Positions 26,030 through 33,159 of a stretch of DNA of 64,000 nt are shown piece after piece (within the stretch, counting starts at the first letter, position 1; each line of letters starts with the position of its first letter). The position numbers and the translations under genes were made by a program. Location: contig NZ_LGCM01000003.1 in assembly GCF_001306035.1 (NCBI RefSeq), positions 1 through 64,000 on the forward strand, written 5' to 3'. The notes below the pieces were generated by a model, which saw only the letters and a program-made list of their open reading frames with translations, did no database searches and was not told where the DNA came from. The DNA is from Levilinea saccharolytica (GTDB taxonomy: Bacteria; Chloroflexota; Anaerolineae; Anaerolineales; Anaerolineaceae).

Positions 26030-27532
26030 CTAAGGAGGTGGCGGCATGCCGCCGCCCGGCATCATCATTCCGCCATCGGTAAATGGATTGGAGGATGGGC
26101 TGGAGGAACTGTTTCCCGTGATGGCAATAATTTTGTCGCCTTCATTCAGTCCACTGAGGACTTCAGCATACGTGCCGTCCTGCAGACCAATTTGAACTTC
26201 TTGCGAACGGGTGGTTCCATCGTTATCAACCAGTTGAACCTCGTAGCCTTCCCCATTCAATTTCTTTAACGCCGTGACTGGAATGATCAAAGCATCTTTG
26301 ATTTCTTTGTACACAATGGTGACGGAAGCATTGAGTCCTAAGGGGAGATTCTGCACCGTTCGAACGGCATCCGTGTTCAGGGTCAGCACGCCTTTCAAAA
26401 TACGGTATTGACCGGAGCTGGTCAGCGAGGGGTCGACCTGTGTGATCACCCCATGAAAGGTCTGGTCTGGGAGCGCATCAAAAATGACCGAAGCCGGGCT
26501 GCTGAGGACAAAGTGATCGATATCGGATTCGTCCACGCTCACGATCAATTGCGGGCGGCTGACATCGGCGATGGAGATGAATTTTGAGGTATCTACGATG
26601 GTGCCAACCCCAGACGCCAGATAGACCACTTTGCCGTCCATCGGGGCGGTGAGCGTCATCCCTTGCAGGTCTTCTTTGGCTTGAATGAGCTGAAGACGAT
26701 ACGTTTCGACCGCGGCTTCATCCAGGGCCAATTGACTGGGATCAATGCCGGCAGCCGATTTTAGGGTGTTGTATTTGCGTTCGGCTTGATCCATTTTTGT
26801 TTTTGACACATCCACGGCAGCCTGGGCTTCGATTTTTTCACTTTCGGTATAGGTGGTGCAGTAGGTGTAATTTGCCAGGGCGGTATCGTAAGTGTTTTTC
26901 GCATCCACCCATGCATCTGTGCCCAAAGAATGCACGGCCAGTTCATTCATTCTGGAGGAGGCCTGGTCCAATTGGGTTTTATATCGGGTGTTGACCTCTT
27001 CGCTGCAGCGTGCATAAGCCGTGCGCTGCTGGGCAGCGACGGCTTCTTGATAGGCTGCTTTGGCTGTGACCCAATCCTGATACGCCTCGGCCAGGGATAC
27101 ATCGGCGTTCTGCTGCAAATCGGTCAGGTCTTTTTGCGCTTGCAGCAATTTGAGCTGGAGGGATACGACATTGGCCTCCAGGGAGGAAGCATTGTCCAGC
27201 CGCGCCAATACCTGGCCTTCTTTCACCATGTCTCCGAGTTGGACATGAACATCAGATACCGTTCCGCCGGTAGAGAAACTGAGATCCACGGTGCGATTGG
27301 CTTCCAGCACCCCAGAGCCGGAGACGGTTACGCTTAAATCCCCTTTTTTCACCAGGGTGGTGTTCACCGCAGCTGCGGCCTTGGACGCCGATTGTGCCAG
27401 GACGGCTTGGGGCCCATACAAAAAATACCAGGCGGCTCCCCCGCAGGCCGCAAGAAAGAGGATCACCGCTGCCCAAATGCCTTTCTTTTGCCAAAGGCGT
27501 TGGTTGGACGCAGCCGGCTTGCTACGTTTCAT
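26030..27532 (-). CDS. MacA/HlyD-like efflux adaptor, first copy
   Basis: A 500-residue adaptor opening the export operon. The N-terminal hydrophobic segment (19-38) contains LAAC at 27-30, which could be a lipobox but may just be part of a membrane anchor. It has the same lipoyl, hairpin and barrel layout as its paralogues, and the same Cys pair in the hairpin insert (Cys176 in YARCSEE and Cys225 in YTYCTTY). The tail is Gly/Met/Pro-rich (GGGMPPPP end). The ATG at 27532 has GGGAGGG just upstream; an ATG four codons earlier lacks an RBS. Confidence 0.87.
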   Translation of the reverse strand: MKRSKPAASNQRLWQKKGIWAAVILFLAACGGAAWYFLYGPQAVLAQSASKAAAAVNTTLVKKGDLSVTVSGSGVLEANRTVDLSFSTGGTVSDVHVQLGDMVKEGQVLARLDNASSLEANVVSLQLKLLQAQKDLTDLQQNADVSLAEAYQDWVTAKAAYQEAVAAQQRTAYARCSEEVNTRYKTQLDQASSRMNELAVHSLGTDAWVDAKNTYDTALANYTYCTTYTESEKIEAQAAVDVSKTKMDQAERKYNTLKSAAGIDPSQLALDEAAVETYRLQLIQAKEDLQGMTLTAPMDGKVVYLASGVGTIVDTSKFISIADVSRPQLIVSVDESDIDHFVLSSPASVIFDALPDQTFHGVITQVDPSLTSSGQYRILKGVLTLNTDAVRTVQNLPLGLNASVTIVYKEIKDALIIPVTALKKLNGEGYEVQLVDNDGTTRSQEVQIGLQDGTYAEVLSGLNEGDKIIAITGNSSSSPSSNPFTDGGMMMPGGGMPPPP

Positions 27533-27698
27533 AATCCCTCCCATAAACCATAATTTGGTACACGAATGGCTTCGATACCATCTTAATTTTCAGATGTTCA
27601 GATTTTGTTTAGAAGGTGTGTTAATCGTGCTTCTTAATTTCTTGAATGGAATGATGGGATCGGGGGGTGATTTGCTTTCGTGGTTTTTGAAATTTGTC

Positions 27699-27727
27699 TT
27701 GCGAGTGAGGTAAAAGCGTGGTAAAAT
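27699..27727 (+). promoter_or_regulatory. Promoter of tRNA-Val
   Basis: TTGCGA (27699-27704), 17-bp spacer, TAAAAT (27722-27727), with the tRNA starting 14 bp later. Confidence 0.5.
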
Positions 27728-27740
27728 TTGCTACACAAAC

Positions 27741-27815
<75 letters not shown>

Positions 27816-27820
27816 CAAGG

Positions 27821-27852
27821 CCAGCCGATGAAAGTCGGCTGGTTTTTGTTTT
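27821..27852 (+). terminator. Intrinsic terminator of tRNA-Val
   Basis: An 8-bp perfect stem CCAGCCGA/TCGGCTGG (27821-27828 with 27835-27842) followed by TTTTTGTTTT, a few bases after the tRNA. Confidence 0.85.
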
Positions 27853-27872
27853 ATCATCAGGGGGGAAGAAGG

Positions 27873-28446
27873 ATCCGCAGATAACGCAGATGGGAAAGAA
27901 GAAAAGAAAATGATCCGCAGATTGCGCAGATTACGCAGATGATAAAATCATAAAAGATCGAAAGAATTCATCCGCAGATGGGCAAGAAGAAAAGAAATTG
28001 ATCCGCAGATTGCGCAGATTACGCAGATGAAAGCCTTAAGATCAAAGAAAAGTCATCCGCAGATTACGCAGATTTCGCAGATGAAAGCCTTAAGATCAAA
28101 GAAAAGTCATCCGCAGATTACGCAGATTTCGCAGATGAAAAGCTATAAGATTATAGAGAAGTCATCCGCAGGTTGCGCAGATGATAAAATCATAAAAGAT
28201 CGAAAGAATTCATCCGCAGATGGGCAAGAAGAAAAGAAATTGATCCGCAGATTACGCAGATTTCGCAGATGAAAGCCTTAAGATCAAAGAAAAAGTCATC
28301 CGCAGATTACGCAGATTTCGCAGATGAAAAGCTATAAGATCACAGAGAAGTCATCCGCAGATTACGCAGATTTCGCAGATGAAAAGCTATAAGATCACAG
28401 AGAAGTCATCCGCGGATGGCGAAGACGGTGCAGATGGCAATCTGTG
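27873..28446 (+). repeat. Interspersed direct-repeat array, ATCCGCAGAT...CGCAGAT type, 12 units
   Basis: Twelve units each begin with ATCCGCAG (or a one-base variant) at 27873, 27913, 27970, 28001, 28055, 28109, 28164, 28212, 28243, 28298, 28353 and 28408. The usual core is three CGCAGAT steps (ATCCGCAGATTACGCAGATT and then TCGCAGAT) followed by an AT-rich spacer, with a common period of 54-55 bp. There is higher-order order: a block of about 68 bp (27940-28007) recurs at 28181-28249. It is not a CRISPR, since spacers are repeated and of unequal length. It ends about 30 bp before the GxxExxY gene. No gene lies inside. Confidence 0.9.
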
Positions 28447-28478
28447 AATTGGAATGAACCAAAGGGGTAAAGAATACA

Positions 28479-28895
28479 ATGGCAATCCACCGCGACCCAC
28501 AAACCTATGCCATCATTGGCGCTGCAATGGAAGTTCACCGTGTGCTGGGAGCAGGCTTTTTGGAAGCAGTCTATCAGGAAGCCCTGGCTAGAGAATTTGC
28601 GCTGCGCGGGATCCCTTTTGCGCGAGAAGTGGGCCTGGTCATCACCTATAAAAATGAGCCCTTAACCTGTCGGTATCGTGCCGATTTTGTTTGTTATGAT
28701 GAAATCATCGTTGAGCTGAAGGCCCTGAGCGCGCTGAGCGGCATTGAAGAAGCCCAGATGATCAACTATCTCAAAGCCGCTGGTTTACAGCGTTCGCTGC
28801 TGATCAATTTTGGCGCGCCGTCCCTTGAATATAAGCGCATGGTGCTGAACCTTCAGCCATCCCATGAGACGCTTACCGAGAGCCCCGCGCAGTGA
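28479..28895 (+). CDS. GxxExxY family protein (PD-(D/E)XK nuclease-like fold)
   Basis: A 138-residue protein with the naming motif Gly26-x-x-Glu29-x-x-Tyr32 (GAGFLEAVYQEAL). The core RADFVCYDEIIVELKAL contains Asp69 and Glu79-x-Lys81, matching a PD-(D/E)XK nuclease site. Its function is unproven, and no DNA substrate is known to me. It stands just after the repeat array; I recall such genes often lying beside this kind of repeat. AAAGGGG (28461-28467) is 11 bases before the ATG, a long spacing. The C-terminal about 12 residues are not conserved-looking. Confidence 0.85.
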   Translation: MAIHRDPQTYAIIGAAMEVHRVLGAGFLEAVYQEALAREFALRGIPFAREVGLVITYKNEPLTCRYRADFVCYDEIIVELKALSALSGIEEAQMINYLKAAGLQRSLLINFGAPSLEYKRMVLNLQPSHETLTESPAQ

Positions 28896-28971
28896 GTCAC
28901 GGCTTCATCCGCAGGGATTTACCCGGAGTTCATGCTCAAAATTCAAAACCTATGAGAAGGATCGGATTCTG

Positions 28972-29445
28972 ATGGAAATGTCCCTTCGCAAAGCCGTCCT
29001 GGCAGACAGCCGTGCCCTGGCGGAATTGATCCGCGGGATCGGCTGGTTTCACCGTTTTGACACAGAAGATTTGGAAACGACCGCAGCCCGCATTGAGACC
29101 CACCTGGGTCTGTGCCTGGGGGATGATTCGCACGATGTGTGGCTGGCGGAGGACGAGCAAAGACACCTTTTGGGATATGTGGCAGTGCATTGGCTGCCGT
29201 ATTTAATCCTGAGAGGGCCGGAGGGATATATCTCGGAGCTGTTTGTGGAAGAGGCCGCCCGCGGCCAGGGGGTGGGCCAGCGGCTTTTGGCGGTGGTGCG
29301 TGAAGAAGGCCTGCGGCGGGGATGTTCGCGGCTGAGCCTCATCAATTTCCGCCAGCGCGAATCCTATGAGCGCGGGTTTTACCGCAAGGCCGGCTGGAGC
29401 GAACGTGAGACGGGCGCGAATTTTATTTTGAGCCTGATGGATTAG
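28972..29445 (+). CDS. GNAT-family N-acetyltransferase
   Basis: A 157-residue single-domain acetyltransferase. The acetyl-CoA pyrophosphate loop is ARGQGVGQRLL in motif A, after the strand ISELFVEE, and motif B has the Tyr of FYRKAGW. The acceptor substrate is unknown. ATG 28972 follows GAGAAGG (28954-28960); another ATG lies two codons later. The frame is open further upstream to 28864, but that stretch overlaps the GxxExxY gene and looks non-coding. Confidence 0.85.
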   Translation: MEMSLRKAVLADSRALAELIRGIGWFHRFDTEDLETTAARIETHLGLCLGDDSHDVWLAEDEQRHLLGYVAVHWLPYLILRGPEGYISELFVEEAARGQGVGQRLLAVVREEGLRRGCSRLSLINFRQRESYERGFYRKAGWSERETGANFILSLMD

Positions 29446-29453
29446 CCGGGGAA

Positions 29454-29480
29454 TCAAAAAGCGGCCTGGGTAGGCCGCTT
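29454..29480 (-). terminator. Terminator of the DUF7282-like lipoprotein gene
   Basis: A 7-bp stem GCGGCCT/AGGCCGC with a four-base loop (29461-29478), extended by AA/TT, followed on the minus strand by TTTTT. It may also serve the convergent GNAT gene. Confidence 0.7.
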
Positions 29481-29503
29481 GGAAGGATGAATTGAAAAAT
29501 GGA

Positions 29504-30010
29504 TTAGGGCAGACCGCCGGTGACTTTGAAGGTGGTCTCGACGGGGTTGCCGTTGAACAAATAAGGTTCATCTACCCCGGGGAACTCGAAGATTGATACC
29601 TTACCGACATCCACATGAATGATGGCGTGCAGGGTCTCGGTGGCTTTGGTGATGTCCACTTTGATCTGGGAATTCATGTTGCGGCCCTGGGCGAGGGTGC
29701 CGTAACCGATGACTTCATTGGCCGCGCCGTCTTTGTCGTTGTAGATGACCAACCAACCAGCCACTTCACTCCAGCTCTCGTCCAGGATGACGCGCTTGTT
29801 GGGGATGGCCTGGTCGCTGATTTTAATGTATGGCCCGGCGACTTCAGTGACGGTGACGATGGGGGCGGGAGCCTGGGCGCCGTTCCCACCAGTGCTGGTG
29901 CTGCCTTCGGCGGTGGGGCTGGCAGCGGGCTGGCAGGCCGCTACCATCAACGCGATCATGATCAGCAGGCTGAGAATAAACAACATGCGACTCCATTTAG
30001 CGATTTTCAT
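29504..30010 (-). CDS. DUF7282-like lipoprotein
   Basis: A 168-residue predicted lipoprotein: signal peptide with lipobox VAAC (Cys26), a Thr/Gly/Ala linker, and one beta-rich domain. The blocks GWLVIYNDKDG, VIGYGTLAQGRN and LHAIIHVDVGKVSIFEFPG match the pattern of DUF7282 domains known from archaeal and bacterial surface proteins. The role is unknown, probably at the cell surface. A minus-strand TAATAT (30082-30077) is the likely -10, with a palindrome across the -35 region. Confidence 0.65.
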   Translation of the reverse strand: MKIAKWSRMLFILSLLIMIALMVAACQPAASPTAEGSTSTGGNGAQAPAPIVTVTEVAGPYIKISDQAIPNKRVILDESWSEVAGWLVIYNDKDGAANEVIGYGTLAQGRNMNSQIKVDITKATETLHAIIHVDVGKVSIFEFPGVDEPYLFNGNPVETTFKVTGGLP

Positions 30011-30090
30011 CTTCCTTCTCCCTTGGTTTTTTAGGATGGCGTTTTCTGGAGCGCCATCTGCTGTGACAGTGAGATAATATTAGCATAAAT

Positions 30091-30110
30091 CCATATAGGA
30101 ATCTATATGG
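30091..30110. promoter_or_regulatory. Operator-like palindrome before the lipoprotein gene
   Basis: CCATATAGGAATCTATATGG has perfect 7-bp arms and a 6-bp centre. It covers the place where the -35 box of the minus-strand promoter should be (30100-30105), as a repressor site would. Confidence 0.4.
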
Positions 30111-30208
30111 TAAAAGATCAATTTTTCAATGTTTTGACAGAATCTTGACGGGGAATCAGCGTGGAGCCGGGGGTGAAACGAGCTTGAGACCGGCGTTGGC
30201 GCAGTATT

Positions 30209-30733
30209 TTAGGGGAGGAACCATTTGCGCAGCAGGGATTTCAGGCGCGGCGCCAGGGTTTGGTAAATGGGGCAGCGGTCGTATATGCCGGTGAACGCCA
30301 GGAGCAAACCTGCGGCCATGGGCAGCAGCAGCCCGCCCTGGCTGAGGCCGAGGATCACCAGGGCCAGTCCGGCGCCCAGGCGCAGCACACGATCTGCGGG
30401 GGAGGGGCCGCGGCGCAGGGGGCGGTTGGCGGACAGAGCGGTGAACATCTCACGGATGCCGTCTATATTTTGCGCTCCGGTGCGGCGAAAGACTTCCTGG
30501 CCTTGCTGGTAACCGATCAGGGTGGGGATGCCCATGACGCCCAGTTGGCGGAGCAGCTCGTGGGAGGAATCGGCGTTGATCCGCAGCAGGGTCACGCCGT
30601 CACGGTGCTCTTCGGCGGCGCGCTCCAGGTCGGGGGTCATGGCACGGCAGGGGGCGCACCAGGGGGCCCAAAATTCGACCAGGGTGGGGGTTTGGGTAGA
30701 TTGGATGTGCTGGGTAAACTCATCAGGCTGCAT
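30209..30733 (-). CDS. Thioredoxin domain fused to a DUF2892 membrane domain
   Basis: A 174-residue fusion. The N-terminal about 100 residues are a thioredoxin fold with the redox pair Cys26/Cys29 in WCAPC and the cis-Pro motif GIPT. The C-terminal part has two close helices (about 118-155) and a DRCPIYQTL motif, matching DUF2892, the membrane domain also found on the rhodanese YgaP. It may handle membrane-bound thiols or sulfur. The ATG at 30733 has GAGG six bases upstream and lies after a stem-loop; ATGs at 30745 and 30760 lack an RBS. A DUF2892-only gene lies just upstream. Confidence 0.8.
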   Translation of the reverse strand: MQPDEFTQHIQSTQTPTLVEFWAPWCAPCRAMTPDLERAAEEHRDGVTLLRINADSSHELLRQLGVMGIPTLIGYQQGQEVFRRTGAQNIDGIREMFTALSANRPLRRGPSPADRVLRLGAGLALVILGLSQGGLLLPMAAGLLLAFTGIYDRCPIYQTLAPRLKSLLRKWFLP

Positions 30734-30747
30734 AGCTGTCCTCATCG

Positions 30748-30773
30748 ACGGGGCGAGCATTGGCCCGCCCCGT
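30748..30773. other. GC-rich stem-loop between the two DUF2892 genes
   Basis: ACGGGGCG (30748-30755) pairs perfectly with CGCCCCGT (30766-30773). No T-run follows on either strand, so it is more likely an RNA-processing or attenuation hairpin than a full terminator. Confidence 0.45.
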
Positions 30774-30799
30774 GATCGGTCATGAATTTTGAATTGAGC

Positions 30800-31006
30800 C
30801 TAGGCGCGGTTGGTGCGGAACTTCAGCAGGGCGTAGATGGGGCAGAAGCCGAAAAGGCCGGTAAGCAGGGGCACAAAGCCGATGATCTTGAGGGCCAGGC
30901 CCCACCCGCCGCTCACAAAACCACCCCAACCTAAAACCAATAAAACCAGACCTAAAACCACGCGGACGACACGATCCCAACTTGCTTCATTAATCCACTT
31001 TTGCAT
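30800..31006 (-). CDS. DUF2892 membrane protein
   Basis: A 68-residue protein made of an amphipathic N-terminus (MQKWINEASWDRVVRVVLG) and two hydrophobic helices, ending in FGFCPIYALLKF. The CPIY motif is shared with the neighbouring thioredoxin fusion. Members of DUF2892 are linked to sulfur and thiol metabolism, but the role here is unproven. GGAGG stands eight bases before the ATG at 31006, which rules out the ATG at 31021 formed by the RBS region itself. Confidence 0.75.
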   Translation of the reverse strand: MQKWINEASWDRVVRVVLGLVLLVLGWGGFVSGGWGLALKIIGFVPLLTGLFGFCPIYALLKFRTNRA

Positions 31007-31031
31007 CTCACTATCCTCCATTCATTAATAA

Positions 31032-31049
31032 CCAATCGATAATGATTGG
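31032..31049. promoter_or_regulatory. Palindrome upstream of the DUF2892 gene
   Basis: CCAATC-GATAAT-GATTGG, perfect 6-bp arms with a 6-bp centre, 26 bp before the start codon at 31006. Possible operator; the length is modest and chance is not excluded. Confidence 0.25.
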
Positions 31050-31122
31050 ATGCGCGCACAGGAAAAAAGTGACAGGCGTACGCCGGCCGCTGTGGATTGG
31101 ACTGAATACTGATGGGCTGGGA

Positions 31123-31797
31123 TCAGGAAATCAATGACTGAACGCGCACAGCCTGGCACAAGGCTGTGCTTAGCTGAAGGCTTTGCCCGCTGGCTTCTAA
31201 GGTGATCAGCCGCCGTCCGCGGCCGTCCACCGCCTGCAGGGTCAAGATTTGACCAGCAGCCAGGCCGGCGCTTTGCAGGAAAGCGCTGTCGGCGGGTGGG
31301 GCGCTCAATTGCAGCACCTGGGCGCGCTCACCGGCCTGCAGCAGCGCCAGAGGCACCCCGGGGTCGGGCGGAGAGGTGCTGCCGGCGGGGATGGGGTGGC
31401 CCGAGGGGCTGGCGGTGGGGCTGCCCAAATACGTATCCAACTGGGCGGCAATTTGCTCACTGGTGAAGTGTTCCAGCCGGCAGGCCAAAGCTTCTGCTTC
31501 TGCCTGGGCAGTATGCAGGTGCTGCACCAGGAAGGTCTCCCACAGGCGGCGGCAGCGCAGGATGCGGCGGGTGATTTGCCAGCCCGCGGGGGTGAGTGAA
31601 ACACCTTTGTAGGGCTGGTAGGTGATCAGGCCGTGCTCTTCCAGGCGGCGCGCCATCTGGTTGGCTGAGATGGGCTGGATGGATAGTTGATCGGCCACCC
31701 GATTCAGCGAGACCGGTTGGGGATGGCCGTTTTCGATGAGCCGGGCTGCCGCCAGGAGGTGCATTTCTTCGTTTTCGCTTAAGTTTATCGCGTTCAT
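31123..31797 (-). CDS. DtxR/MntR-family metal-dependent transcriptional regulator
   Basis: A 224-residue regulator: winged helix-turn-helix (about 8-75; SLNRVADQLSIQPISANQMARRLEEHGLI split over helices), dimerisation and metal-binding domain (about 76-130), a Pro/Ser-rich linker and a FeoA-like SH3 domain (about 145-222). The LRCRRLWETFL block is typical of the second domain. Divergence from a manganese exporter suggests Mn sensing. A palindrome overlaps its own -10 region, pointing to autoregulation. The leader would be about 10 nt and no RBS is seen. Confidence 0.82.
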   Translation of the reverse strand: MNAINLSENEEMHLLAAARLIENGHPQPVSLNRVADQLSIQPISANQMARRLEEHGLITYQPYKGVSLTPAGWQITRRILRCRRLWETFLVQHLHTAQAEAEALACRLEHFTSEQIAAQLDTYLGSPTASPSGHPIPAGSTSPPDPGVPLALLQAGERAQVLQLSAPPADSAFLQSAGLAAGQILTLQAVDGRGRRLITLEASGQSLQLSTALCQAVRVQSLIS

Positions 31798-31805
31798 GAC
31801 ATTTT

Positions 31806-31821
31806 TTATGCCCTAGCATAA
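31806..31821. promoter_or_regulatory. Operator candidate for the DtxR/MntR-family regulator
   Basis: TTATGCCCTAGCATAA, perfect 6-bp arms around CCTA. It overlaps the minus-strand -10 region (TATGCT) of the regulator gene, 9 bp before its ATG. The size and AT-rich arms suit a DtxR-family dimer site. Confidence 0.5.
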
Positions 31822-31914
31822 CTTACATCTTTTCACGCGAAAATTCAAGCGGGAAACCCCCCGCAGTCTGCCAAAAACAGGATTGAATCAGCCCGCGTAG
31901 GTGACGTTTGAAAC

Positions 31915-31943
31915 CTGACTTCCCCGGCTGATGACGGTATAAT
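31915..31943 (+). promoter_or_regulatory. mntP promoter
   Basis: CTGACT (31915-31920), 17-bp spacer, TATAAT (31938-31943). The leader before the ATG at 31987 is only about 37 nt, too short for a yybP-ykoY manganese riboswitch. Confidence 0.5.
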
Positions 31944-31986
31944 GCAGGTCACCGCGGCGCGGCATATCACACAAACGAGACAGAAC

Positions 31987-32550
31987 ATGGACTTTTGGAC
32001 ATCTTTAGTCATTGCAGTGGGGTTGGCGATGGACGCCTTTGCGGTGTCTTTGGGGATTGGCACCACGGACGCGGCCCGCACGCCGCGCCCGATTTTTCGC
32101 TTATCGTTTCATTTTGGGCTGTTTCAGGGGGGCATGACCCTTTTGGGCTGGCTGCTGGGCAGCACCGTGGCGCATTTGATCTCCGCGGTGGATCACTGGA
32201 TCGCGCTGGCGCTGCTGGCCTTTGTGGGCATCCGCATGATCAAAAGCGGCCTCTCCCCCGATGAAGACCGCTGTGGGTGCGCAGACCCTTCCCGCGGGGG
32301 CACCCTGGTGATGCTGTGCGTGGCCACCAGCCTGGACGCGATGGCGGTTGGGCTGGGGATGGCGATGTTATCGATGAACGTGTGGGCGGCCAGCCTGTTG
32401 ATCGGTGTGGTGACGCTGGGGTTGTCGCTGGTGGGGCTGCTGATTGGTCAGAGCCTGGGGGCGCACTTTGGGAAAAAGATGGAGATCGTGGGCGGCCTGA
32501 TTTTGACCGGCATCGGCGTGCGCATCCTATTGAGCCACCTGCTGGTCTGA
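31987..32550 (+). CDS. mntP: Manganese efflux pump MntP
   Basis: A 187-residue inner-membrane exporter of Mn(II) with six helices in two repeats. The key acidic motifs are Asp16 in LAMDAFAVS and Asp117 in TSLDAMAVG, both intact. A cytosolic loop with Cys residues (DRCGCADP) lies between the halves. Its divergent neighbour is a DtxR/MntR-family regulator, giving a compact manganese-homeostasis unit. Confidence 0.92.
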   Translation: MDFWTSLVIAVGLAMDAFAVSLGIGTTDAARTPRPIFRLSFHFGLFQGGMTLLGWLLGSTVAHLISAVDHWIALALLAFVGIRMIKSGLSPDEDRCGCADPSRGGTLVMLCVATSLDAMAVGLGMAMLSMNVWAASLLIGVVTLGLSLVGLLIGQSLGAHFGKKMEIVGGLILTGIGVRILLSHLLV

Positions 32551-32560
32551 AGCCCGCGGG

Positions 32561-33013
32561 TTAAAGGGGCGCGGGCTGACCGGTGATCAAGTTGGCGCTG
32601 CAGAACGCGCAGGCGGGATCATTGACCGAACGCCAGACCACATCCGCGGGCTGCACCGGAGCGCCGCACATGGGACAGCGGTTGGGCAGGCGGCGGATAT
32701 CCCCCTGCACGGAGGATACGGGAGCGGGGGCAGGAGCAGCTTCCGGCGGGATGGGCTCGGCTTCAAAGCGGCTCTCCGGCTGGCTGGGCGTTTCGGCTGC
32801 TGGCGCAGGGGCGGGGTCGAGGGTCGGCTCCGGCGCGGCGGGGGCTTCGGGTTCGGCGCTGCGAACGAAGGACTTGGCGACCATGCTCAGGCCGATCAAG
32901 ATCAAGATGCCGGGCCACCACTGACCGGTGAGCCACAGGATGCCCAGGCCGATCAGCCAGATGGCGGCCTGAATGTTTTGACTGCTGTCTGCGTGTTTAT
33001 TCCAATCGCTCAT
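32561..33013 (-). CDS. Membrane protein with C-terminal zinc ribbon
   Basis: A 150-residue protein: two short hydrophobic segments (about 16-29 and 32-46, LiaI/DUF5668-like), a long Ala/Pro/Glu linker (about 52-105) and a zinc ribbon with CPMCG and CAFC pairs. AAGGAGCG precedes the ATG. The function is unknown; such proteins may sense or scaffold at the membrane. It converges on mntP with a 10-bp gap and no clear terminator. Confidence 0.65.
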   Translation of the reverse strand: MSDWNKHADSSQNIQAAIWLIGLGILWLTGQWWPGILILIGLSMVAKSFVRSAEPEAPAAPEPTLDPAPAPAAETPSQPESRFEAEPIPPEAAPAPAPVSSVQGDIRRLPNRCPMCGAPVQPADVVWRSVNDPACAFCSANLITGQPAPL

Positions 33014-33159
33014 AATGGCGCTCCTTATCTACATATACGCAAATTGTACCCGAAAGGTTGCAGGAACGACTGCGATTTTCCCCCTGTGAGCGCTGAGCGG
33101 GCGATGATATCATCGAAGGATCGAGCAGGGATTTATTCTAACGGCAGGGCAGAGGGTGT

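Noticed and set aside
28027-28272. 81-codon open frame inside the repeat array
   Set aside because: It is made of in-frame translated repeat units (HPQITQISQM) because the 54-bp period keeps the frame open. No RBS and no coding look outside the repeat.
27873-28446. Repeat array as a CRISPR
   Set aside because: The intervening sequences are themselves repeated, of unequal length, and no cas gene is present.
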